A stretch of 64,000 nucleotides of DNA from Ehretia macrophylla. Lineage: Eukaryota; Streptophyta; Magnoliopsida; Boraginales; Ehretiaceae. The translations under genes and the position numbers were made by a program. Below, piece after piece: positions 1 to 9,234 of this stretch. The stretch covers positions 4,048,501 to 4,112,500 of the forward strand of contig CM075767.1 of NCBI GenBank assembly GCA_037974665.1, in the 5' to 3' direction. Within the stretch, counting starts at the first letter, position 1. Each line of letters opens with the position of its first letter. A model generated the notes under the pieces. That model made no database searches, had not been told where the DNA came from, and saw only the letters and a program-made list of their open reading frames with translations.

Positions 1-641
1 CTGAGTATACGTGTTGTGTATACTCACTCCTCACCACCACATTTCAGGAAATGCCATGTTAGCTGGAAAGTTCGTGATTATGTGAAAGTTCGTGCTTGAA
101 GAGTTGTCTTGCGTGCCTATGTGGCTTGAGTTGTCAAAGATGCAAAGATGTATGTTTCATGAGTTGTTTGTATTTAATGTTAAAAAGGAATGTAATATGA
201 GTTTTCTAGGTTATTGAGGTGATTTGGAAAAGCTAGTTTATGTATTCAGATAGAATAGTTTAACTTTAATGTATGTTTGTAATGCCAAAAGAAAAGAGTT
301 AGAATGGTATGATAGTCTATTTTATGTAATGGGTTAATGTAGTTTAATTGCCTAGCATGAATGTTCTTGTCAAAGATGAAAAGAGATAGGTTAGCTTTTA
401 AATTGAAATGTATATTTGGTTGTGTTCGCTTGTTGAGAACCAAGGCTCGGATGGCCTTGAGGTGTTTGTATGGTTGGACACGGTGCTGGTCCACTTATAT
501 GCTATTTCAGGTTTTACATTTTGCCTAGAAACAGGGGAGACTCCGTCCGTCTTTCCCTAAAATTTTGCCCGGGTTTGGAATTGGGTTGTGATTAGATTGA
601 TTGATAGAACTCCCGGTCTCGAGAGGGATCGGGGTGTTACA
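1..641 (+). repeat. LARD-A 5' LTR (3' portion only)
   Basis: The segment ends GGGGTGTTACA at 641, the CA terminus of the LTR, and aligns end to end with 13893-14533. It contains a perfect 9-bp hairpin (arms 2-10 and 18-26), an acceptor-like TTTCAG ending at 47, and the tail motif GGGGAGACTCCGTCCGT near 535. Confidence 0.9.
2..47 (+). promoter_or_regulatory. conserved LTR hairpin plus acceptor-like site (LARD-A 5' LTR)
   Basis: TGAGTATAC (2-10) pairs perfectly with GTATACTCA (18-26). About 20 bases further on is a TTTCAG|GA site (AG at 46-47). The same arrangement, with a different stem sequence, is present in the Tekay and LARD-B LTRs. Confidence 0.6.
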
Positions 642-1983
642 GGTGGTATCAGAGCTTGTTTAGCTCATAAGCTGGGATAGGGTCCTCGGTCTGGTAGGTA
701 GTGATCCTTGAATGTGTGCTTGTTAAGTGTGTCTTGAAAGTGTATGGTTGTATGTGAGATTGTGTGTCTTGACTTGAATGTATGCACCTATGTGATATAG
801 TTATGTGTTATGTGTTAAATGTTTCTCAAGTGAAGTGAAGTGTCTAGTTGTGTATTGAATTGACCTATTGAATTGGCATCGTGAATCGAATCGACCTCGT
901 GAATTGTTATTTGCTTGAAGTATTGCTTGTAATATGTGTATTGGAATGTCTTGAATTGGTTATGCCGTGATTTGAATTGATTATGTTGTGCTTGACTTGA
1001 TTGTCGTGCTTGAGTGACTTTGTTGAATAAACTGTTTTATAAACTCTTTTGTAAACTTGCTTGCATAATAGTTTAAGGCATGTGTATAAATGTGATATCT
1101 TGGCATTTATACATGTCCTATTGAAATGGTAAGAAAGACTTCTTCCTCCCCTGAAGAAAGTGGTTCACAGTTGGCCTTTCAAGGTGTATGGATTGGCAGG
1201 AAATGAATGGCATTTAATTAGCCTTTATTTGGGAGTTGGTGTTTGCTTCTGGAGCTTGGTTATTGGCGAATCTCTAAGATCCTCCTCTGTGTTTACCAGT
1301 TGTGAAAGAGTAGTCTTTTGGGGTTCTATTTGGTTGTTCTCTGGAGCATTCTTTGGTTTTCTTATTGGGGCATTCTTTGGAACTTCTGTTGGAACTTCTT
1401 GGTAGACTTGGCTATTGGGTATTCAATTGGACTTACTGCACAGTATTATCTATGGTATATGTGTCTCGGTCTTTATTGGAGTGCTACCGGCATTCCTTAT
1501 TGGAAATTCTTCAATGGCATTCTCTAGGATTCTTAGTAGCCATTTATTTAGTATTACTTATTGGGCAATTCTTGGTACTTTCTTACTGGAGCATTGTTTG
1601 GGTATTTTTTTATTTTTTATTTCCTGGCATCCCTCAGTTGGTTTGGTAATTGGAATTCCTATCGGACTTATGGTGTAACATTACTTACGGTATTCTTTGA
1701 AATTCTTATTGGGCATTCTACTAGTTTTTTTTTCTTATTGGCATTTGTTGGAAGATCCTACACTTGGGATTCTACTTGGACTTATTATCTTGTATTGTTT
1801 ACGGCTTCTCCTTCGGCCTTTTTACTCTGGGGAATCTATACTTGATGTTTGACTAAGATGTTGCGGTAGGGACTCAGTGATTGGAGGATTTCATTTAGAG
1901 ATTGGCCTTTGGTATTCTTCTCTATATTATTTTACAGAACTTTCAGCTAGGTCTACTTACGGTAATCAGCACTGCATGAGGTA
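642..1983 (+). other. LARD-A non-coding interior, part 1
   Basis: From about 1160 to 1850 the plus strand is a degenerate short-period repeat around the core TTCTTATTGG, with variants such as GGAATTCTTATTGG, GGCATTCTTTGG and GGAACTTCTTGG. The repetition leaves short hydrophobic open frames in all three plus frames, but none resembles a known protein and there is no gag or pol. Bases 642-1140 are T/G-rich with repeated TTGAATTG and GTGCTTGA words. The same TTCTTATTGG texture occurs in LARD-B (14534-14900) and LARD-A2 (25880-26090), so it is a feature of the class. Confidence 0.65.
644..655 (+). other. primer-binding site of LARD-A (initiator tRNA-Met)
   Basis: TGGTATCAGAGC lies two bases after the LTR terminus. 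It is complementary to the 3' end of plant initiator tRNA-Met, the usual minus-strand primer of plant LTR elements. The match stops after 12 bases. Confidence 0.85.
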
Positions 1984-4312
1984 TGTAATACCCGAGCCCG
2001 GAATGTGGAATTTTCTTGTTTATCTTTCTAAAAATTATATTTTCTTAAATTCTTTGAGATTTAATTGTTACTTCTTTATTGTCGCAAAGTGCATTGCATA
2101 TCGAGAGCGATAGTTAGAGGGTGTTTTCTAGTCCTCAACAAATAGTGAAAACTAGTGTTTAGTGTTTTAATTTTAGTGTTTTATTTGTTGTTAGCTAGAA
2201 TTAATTTGGTGATGGTTGTTATAGCTTTAAAATGCCTAAAAATAGACAATTTGACCAACTTAAGTTAGTTGACCAAGGGCTTGACCATTTTGACCAAGGC
2301 TTGTCATCTTTTAAGCATATAATACATTGCAAAATATAAAAAAAACAAGCTGAAAAAAACAAAACAAGCAGGTCGAAACCAAGAGGAAAGAAAAAAAAAG
2401 ATTTTCAATCTTCAAACTTCCAATCTTCGCGTGAGCTTGCATGGGGTTGATACCGAGGCATCCAGCGTGGTTTTCTTAGCAACTAGGAGTGTCCAAGGTG
2501 AGGGAAGCACGTTATTTGCGCATTTTAATGTTATATGTCTCAACTTTAATATTTTTGGATTTTATCCGTAGTTTGTTATTTTAATCATTTTAATGCTTAA
2601 AGAATGTTCCTTGACAATTGTAGAACATGTATTTATAGCTTTTTAACATTTTCTGCGGTTGAATGTTGAGATTGTAATTTAAAATGTTAATTGAATAGTA
2701 AAATATGAATAGTAAACCCTCGAAACGTAGAAGTTGTTCCGTTATGCTTTCTGTTGATGTGAAAAGATGCTGGTTATGCTAGAATGCCTAAATGCATGGT
2801 TTGTTTGGGTTGTGTAATGGGAAAAATGAGAAAAATGCACTAGTGAAAGTCGGGGTCGTTTAGGTCGAGTTTGGCATTTTCTCGTTTTGCGTGATGGCAT
2901 TGTCTCGGGAGGCCATGGAAGCACTTTTGGTGTGGTTATAACATTGGTTGGGTGTTTGGATAGAGTAGTTGTAGTTCAAACGAGCAAAGGGGGAAATCGG
3001 GGGTTTGCGTGAATTCTAGGGTAAAGTAGGGTTTCGGGGTCTTTAGGTGTGCCTTATGGTAACCTAGGAGGATTGGTGAAGTCGGTTTCCAGAACTTGTG
3101 GCTCATTTGGAAATAGTAGCGTTTTGATAGTTGGGGTCGATTTGTGATTTTGCTTGTTATCTTAATGTTATGCCTATAGAATGTTTAATATTGCTTGATA
3201 TGCTTGTTAGAGTTGATTTTGATTGAAATGCTTATCAACTGTTGCTATTGCGGGCGAGAGTAACCTACTTTGTTATTCTCCCACGTGTGGCTCTATTGCT
3301 TGATTGCTCGATTGTTGCATTGTATATTGTATTGCATTCATAGAGTCAGGGGCGGTGTGATGGGCCTCTCTGGGTAGCCTCGGGTTGCCAGTGTTGGTTG
3401 CCCTAGCTCCGTGTCCTATTCCCTTTCTCTCTTGGGTTGCCTCCCAGGGAGATTTGGGTCGTAGAATTGATGGATACTTCTGGGGTATTCCAAACTGAAG
3501 TTATAAGGTGGTTTGGGCCAGCGCGTCGTCATTGAATTCGTGATTGAAAGTTGCTCGTAGAAAGTGAATCGTATCCTTTGAATGAGTGTTTATAGTTTTA
3601 ATGCTTGTCTTGTTTTATTGTTCGCTTTGTTTGTATCTCTATATGATAATTGAATGAATTGTTTGGCTATTTGCATTGCATTCTCCTCTCATCTCCGTCC
3701 TTGAGACCATTTGCCCTCGCTGAGCAATAGTTTTTGCTCATTCCTTTCTATACCATATTTTTTACAGGAGTAGTTGAAGCTGATCCTCTTGAGGTAATTG
3801 AGGAAGAGGAGCAAGTGGAGGTGTTTCCTTGATAGCACTTCTTTGCTTAGCTGGTGGTTGGTTGCTAGACTTTTGTGCGAGCCATGCTTGATGTGTTTAA
3901 TGCTTGGTCGTTGCTTTATTTTGAGGCTTGTAGCCTTGTATGTAGTTTCTATTTTGAGGCCTAAATGGTCTTATGTTGTAAAAGTTTGAAGGATGTAAAG
4001 TTGTAAAGCTATACTCATGTGACTAGTAAGAAATGCATGCTATTGGTTAACTGTTTAGTGGCATAAATACTTGTGTAATATGCATGACATTTTTGGTTTG
4101 CAAAGTTGTTAATGAGAAGATGTATGTTTTTTTTAAAAAAGTTGGCTTGTTTCAAATGTTTATTATGGAATTCGCAAGTATTATATTGAATGTAGGGTTT
4201 CGGATCGTCCACGGTACAGAGGAGACTCCGTCCGTGTGTCGGGTCCGGGCTTGGCCTTTTGCGGGGTCGGGTCCGGGCTTGGCCTTTTGCGGGGTCGGGT
4301 CGAGGCGTGACA
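1984..4312 (+). repeat. Tekay 5' LTR (2329 bp)
   Basis: It is bounded by TG and CA. It is 30 bp longer than the 3' LTR, mainly because of a 28-bp tandem duplication at 4241-4296. A structured block with a 9-bp stem (CTCTCTGGG 3366-3374, CCCAGGGAG 3443-3451, one G:U) is followed by a second hairpin at 3721-3740. A donor-like AAG|GTGAGG (GT at 2498) and an acceptor-like TACAG|G (AG at 3766-3767) could bound an intron of about 1.27 kb inside the LTR; that is inference. Confidence 0.92.
3721..3767 (+). promoter_or_regulatory. conserved LTR hairpin plus acceptor-like site (Tekay 5' LTR)
   Basis: TGAGCAA (3721-3727) pairs perfectly with TTGCTCA (3734-3740). A pyrimidine-rich run then leads to TTTTACAG|GAG. 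The stem differs in sequence from those of LARD-A and LARD-B but keeps full pairing. Confidence 0.6.
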
Positions 4313-4320
4313 TCTTTAGG

Positions 4321-4332
4321 TGGTATCAGAGC
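4321..4332 (+). other. Tekay primer-binding site
   Basis: TGGTATCAGAGC, complementary to the initiator tRNA-Met 3' end, lies 8 bases after the LTR terminus. Confidence 0.85.
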
Positions 4333-4621
4333 ATGACAGTCTTGCATGAGCCGGGATATGTTTCTCGGTCTTTGGGGTAAAGGTCTAAAATGCTAAAGTG
4401 TTATTGTATGATTGTTAAGTGAAAAGTGCTATAGCATGATTATGTGAACTTGAGTGTCTTATGTGTTTAAGTGAAATGGTTGGCATGTCAATTTTGTGTT
4501 ATGTGAATTGTGTGATAGGATATTTGATTGTTATTGACTTGAGTATTATCTCTAATCTTATGTGCTATATTTCTGTCTATAAACTGCTTTTATATGCTGC
4601 CAGCTTTTGTGAGTTGTTACT

Positions 4622-5760
4622 ATGTCGCGACGTTGTGGTATTCAAGGTCAAGGGGCAGATGAAGAGGCAGCAGAACAGGGTCAGCAACCGTTGCCTGAAC
4701 AGTTTATGGCTACTATGACCACAGCAGTTGACCGGATTACACAGGTACTGCATGAGCAGAGGCAGGACATGAATAATAATCCCCAGGGAAATCAAGCTAA
4801 TCCTGGTGGACAAGGGTATAGGGCTGAGAATAACCAGTTAGAGAAATTCCTGAGGCACGAGCCGGGTAAGTTCTTTGGAGAGCCGAATGATGAGGCAGCC
4901 GAGAGATGGATTAACCGTGTTGAGAAAATTATCGCTACTTTGAAGTACACTGATAAGGCATTTCTATTAGAGGGCGACGCAGAATAGTGGTGGAACACTG
5001 TCAGGTTGAAGTGGGATTGTGAGGATGTTCCGCATTTATGGGATGATTTCGTGAGTGAGTTTCGGGACAAGTATATTCCCGAGATGGCTAGGCCAAGGCG
5101 GGAAGACGAATTTGTGGCCCTGAAGCAGGGAAACATGACTTTTGCACAGTATGAGGCTAGGTTTGTCAGCCTGTCGTGGTATATGCCCAAGCTGGTACGG
5201 CCAGCTAGGAGGATGATTCATAGGTTTGTTCGTGGGCTGAGAATGGATTTTCAGCTGCATTTGACTGGGCAGACTTACACTACTTTTCCCGAGGCATTCC
5301 AAGCAACCTCGAAGTTTGAGAAACGGAAGGCTGAGATGATAGCGGATAGTAGCCAGCCGAGTAAAAAACAGTACTTGGGCCAGAGCAGCCAGAGTCAGTC
5401 GAGGCAGTATCAGACTTTTGCGCAGGTTCCTCAGTAACATCCGTATCAGCCACAGTATCAGATTCAGGCTAGGCCAGCTGTGACTAGACCTCAGCAGGGA
5501 GGTACAGTTCCTACTACTGCCAGAGCCCCCGCACCTATAGGAAACACTGTTGTAAGACAAAATCAGCAGTGTAACTTTTGTAATCGATCGGGGCACGTTG
5601 AGGCTAATTGCTGGAGGAAGAGGGGTAAATGCACCAGTTGTGGAAGTGATGACCATAGGGTGAAAGATTGCCCTAAGTATAAGAATGTTCAGGGTCGTAC
5701 TAGAGGCCAAGGTGTGCAGAATAGGGCTGTAGGTGCAGGTCCAGCACAGAGGGTACAGGC
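4622..5760 (+). pseudogene. gag: Tekay gag (capsid plus two zinc knuckles), interrupted by two stops
   Basis: The start is the ATG at 4622, 290 bp after the PBS and the first ATG in the frame that runs to 9193. The capsid region includes the family signature around RWINRVEKI and WWNTVRLKWDC, then FVRGLRMDFQ. Two CX2CX4HX4C zinc knuckles for RNA binding follow ([14 protein letters not shown] near 5572 and [14 protein letters not shown] near 5632). Stops fall at 4985-4987 (TAG) and 5435-5437 (TAA, compatible with CAA). The frame is unchanged across both, so this is a point-mutated copy with no indels. In life the protein would form the cytoplasmic virus-like particle that packages the element RNA. 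Confidence 0.9.
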
Positions 5761-7660
5761 TAGGGTCTTTGCACTAGATGCGGAGGAGCTACCCGACACT
5801 ACCGCAATAATGGAAGGTACCTTTCTTCTCAATACTCAGCCAGTTAAAGTTTTGATTGATCATGGAGCTACACATTTGTTTATAACTCCTGCATGTGCAC
5901 GATCTGTGAATGTTTGCATTGATAAACTGCCGCATGAAGTTGAAGTTAGTACGCCTTTGGGTGCGAAATTTGTTACTGAGTCTATTTGCAAATCTTGTGA
6001 TATATGCATTAAGAACCGTAAATTTCCTGCAGATTTAATTATATTGCCCTTCTGTGACTTTGAAATCATTTTGGGAATGGATTGTTTGGGGAAATACTAT
6101 ACTCAGTTGGATTGTAGAACAAAAATTGTATATCTTCAGATTTCTGACCTACCAGTACTAGAGATTGTTGGGAACTGCAGGGCTGCCCGAATACCTCTTT
6201 TATCATCGATCAAGGCTTCTAAGTTATTGAATAAGGGTTGTGAAGCTTACCTAGCTTATTTGATCAATCAACCTACTGATAAGTTGAATTTGAATGAGGT
6301 TCCAATTATTAAAGACTTCCCTGGTGTATTTCCCGAGGAATTACTGGGTTTACCACCGGATAGGGAGATTGAATTTGTGATTGATCTTATGCCAGGCACT
6401 GCGCCAATTTCTAGAAGTCCTTATAGAATGGCATCGGCTGAACTTCAGGAATTAAAAATTCAGCTTCAGAACTTGCTTGAGAAAGGGTTTATACAACCTA
6501 GTTCTTCGCCGTGGGGTGCGCCTGTGTTGTTTGTGAGAAAGAAAGACGGCACGCTATGGTTATGTATTGATTACAGGGGACTTAATCAAGTCATGATTAA
6601 GAACAAATACCCCTTGCCATTGATTGAAGAATTGTTTGACCAGTTGCAGGGTGCGAGTGTTTACTCCAAATTTGATTTGAGGCAGGGTTACTATCAACTC
6701 AGGATTCGGAGTGACGATATACCTAAGACGACATTCAGGACTAGATATGGCCACTATGAATTTGTTGTGTTACCGTTTGGATTGACGAATGCACCAACCG
6801 CATTCATGGACTTAATGCAGAGGGTTTTTCGACCTTATCTTGATCAATTTGTCGTAATCTTTATTGACGACATGTTAGTGTACTCTAAGAATGAGGCTGA
6901 ACATGAACAACATTTGAAGATTGTGCCACAGACTTTGCAAGAAAACAAGCTTTTTGCAAAATTCAGCAAGTGTGAATTCTAGTTGAATCAAATATCTTTT
7001 CTAGGCCATATCATTTCAGATCAAGGAATTTCAGTAGACCTAGCTAAGATTGAAGTTGTTTCATCTTGGAAGAGACCTGAAACGGTGTCAGAGATTCGGA
7101 GTTTTCTGGGTTTGGCAGGTTACTATCGGAGGTTTGTTAAAGACTTTTCCAAAATTTATGGACCTTTAAGCCAGTTGACTCGAAAGAAAATTACTTACAA
7201 CTGGGATGCTAAATGTGAATCCAGTTTCCAAGAACTGAAGAAGAGACTAACTACAGCTCCTATACTAGCTTTACCTGAGGGTACATAAAACTTTGTTGTC
7301 TACAGTGATGCATCTAAAGAAGGTTTGGGCTGTGTTTTAATGTAGAATGGTAAGGTGATTGCTTATGCTTCTAGGAAGTTGAAACCTTAAGAAGTTAATT
7401 ACCCTACACATGATCTTGAGTTAGCTGCAGTTGTGTTTGCTTTGAAGAAGTGGCGTCATTACTTGTGGGGTGGCAGATTTGAAATTTTTACTGACCACAA
7501 GAGTCTCAAATATTTATTTTCACAAAAGGATTTGAATATGAGGCAGCAAAGATGGTTTGAGCTATTAAGTGGCTACAATTGTTCTATAAACTACGTGCCA
7601 AGTAAGGCGAATGTTGTTGCTGATGCTTTAAGCCGAAAGGCTACTGTTGCAAGTTTAATT
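5761..7660 (+). pseudogene. pol: Tekay protease, reverse transcriptase and RNase H
   Basis: The same reading frame continues from gag. The protease motif reads LIDHGATH where the family has D-[ST]-G, so the residue after the catalytic Asp is altered. RT follows, with [17 protein letters not shown], the [14 protein letters not shown] block and catalytic FIDDMLVYS. RNase H contains [24 protein letters not shown] and ADALSRKA. In-frame stops are at 6980-6982 (TAG in a conserved KCEFW position, so TGG changed), 7286-7288 (TAA), 7343-7345 (TAG) and 7388-7390 (TAA). The related copy near 55800 has Gln where 7286 and 7343 are stops, supporting C-to-T changes there. The enzymes would copy element RNA to DNA in the particle. 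Confidence 0.9.
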
Positions 7661-9193
7661 ATCAAGGATTTGGAGACTTTGGAGGAAATTTGTTCATGGA
7701 AGCCAGAAGCCACTGAGGTAGGGATTCGATTTGCTAGCTTACAAATTCAGTCGGGATTGCTAGCATAAATCAGAGAGGCTCAGAAGACTGATCCTCACAT
7801 CTTGAAAATCCAAGAAAAAGAAAAAGGAGGAGAGTTGGAGTTTAAATTACATGCAGATGGTATCTTCAGATTCAGGGACAGGGTGTATGTTCCTGGAGAT
7901 CCGACTTTGAAGAATGAGATTCTGTCCGAGGCACATAATTCAAGATATACGATTCACCCGGGCAGTACTAAAATGTATAGAGATTTGAAATAACACTTCT
8001 GGTAGAACAATATGAAGAGGGAGATTGCTGGGTATGTATCCAAGTGTTTAACTTGTCAGAGGGTTAAAGTGGAGCATTAGAGGCCAGCGGGGCTTCTGTA
8101 ACCGTTGTCAATTCCGCAATGGAAGTGGGTGCATATAACAATGGACCTTGTGACCGATCTTCCTAGATCTCCGAGAGAATGTGATTCTGTTTGGGTTGTT
8201 GTGGACCGATTGACTAAAGTTTCACATTTTATTCCCATGAACAAACAGGATAGTCTTGATAAACTAGCTGAGCTATATGTTGCTAATATTGTGAGACTTC
8301 ATGGTGTGCCACAGAGTATAGTGTCAGATAGAGATCCTAGATTCAGATCTCGTTTTTGACAGAAGTTGCAAGAGGCTATGGGAACTAAATTGAGCTTCAG
8401 TACTACATACTATCCACAAACTGATGGCCAGTCTGAGAGAACTATCAGGATCTTGGAAGACATGCTTCGGGCATGTGTGTTAGACTTTGGGAAGAATTGG
8501 GAGAAGTTTTTGCCTTTAGCGGAGTTCGCCTACAATAATAGTTATCAATCTACTATAGGTATGGCTCCCTATGAGGCGTTGTACAGTCGTAAATGTAGAT
8601 CCCCATTGTATTGGAAAGAGGTTGGAGAGATGAGAACAGTTGATCCGACTGTGTTACCTAAGATGATTAAGATGGTAGATAATGTTCACCTTATTCGCCA
8701 GCGTATGCTTACAGCTCAGAGTCGTCAGAAGAGTTATGTGGATAAGCACCGTCGGGATCTTGAGTTTGATTTGGGAGATTGGATATTTCTTAAGATTTCT
8801 CCTCGAAAGGGATTGATTCGGCACGGTAAGAGCGGGAAACTTAGTCCCAGGTATGTGGGCCTGTATGAGATCACCAAAAAGGTAGGTCATTTGGCTTATC
8901 GGTTAGCTTTACCTTCGAGATTGTCGAGACTGCACGATGATTTTCACGTATCAATGTTGAGGAAATATCATCCAGATCCTTCACATGTACTTGAATTAGA
9001 GCCTTTGCAGATTGAGGAAAAGTTAACTTACGAAGAGAAACCGATTCGAATTGTGGATCGGAAAGTTCAGGAACTTTGCAGAAAGAGTATTCCGTTAGTA
9101 AAGGTTATGTGGAATCATCATGGGTTTGAGGAAGCGACTTGGGAAAGAGAGGACCAGGTTCGGAATCAGTATCCGGAGTTGTTTGTTCACTAG
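7661..9193 (+). pseudogene. pol: Tekay integrase with chromodomain-like C-terminus
   Basis: The H2C2 zinc domain runs from EAHNSRYTIHPG to YVSKCLTCQRVK. The catalytic core keeps its three acidic residues: Asp in MDLVTDLPRS, Asp in SIVSDRDPRF, and Glu in the block beginning QTDGQSERT. The C-terminus has the GKLSPRYVG and [11 protein letters not shown] motifs, then a chromodomain-like tail ending [13 protein letters not shown], placing the element with Tekay/Del chromoviruses. Stops are at 7766, 7991, 8003, 8078, 8099 and 8357. All are explained by CAA/CAG to TAA/TAG or TGG to TAG/TGA. The clean 8366-9193 stretch is the longest intact part. Confidence 0.9.
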
Positions 9194-9221
9194 GTAAGAA
9201 TTGTATGGGTGCAATTATTTT

Positions 9222-9234
9222 AAGGGGGAGAGGG
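9222..9234 (+). other. Tekay polypurine tract
   Basis: AAGGGGGAGAGGG directly abuts the 3' LTR. It is preceded by GCAATTATTTT, a context nearly identical to that before the LARD-A 3' LTR. Confidence 0.85.

Noticed and set aside
644-655. tRNA-like TGGTATCAGAGC motifs (also at 4321 and 47440)
   Set aside because: Each directly follows an LTR terminus and is the complement of a tRNA end, so they are primer sites. No tRNA cloverleaf surrounds them.
1160-1845. Overlapping hydrophobic open frames that could pass for small membrane proteins
   Set aside because: They occur in all three plus frames because the sequence is a T/G-rich repeat with few stop words; no frame is conserved in the other LARD interiors.
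3798-3989. Repeated 63-codon frame in each Tekay LTR (also 11047 and 25026)
   Set aside because: It recurs because the LTR recurs; no domain is recognisable and the change pattern by eye shows no codon bias.
4622-9193. Programmed stop-codon readthrough in Tekay
   Set aside because: Twelve stops at conserved Gln and Trp positions across all domains is decay; programmed recoding would involve one fixed site.
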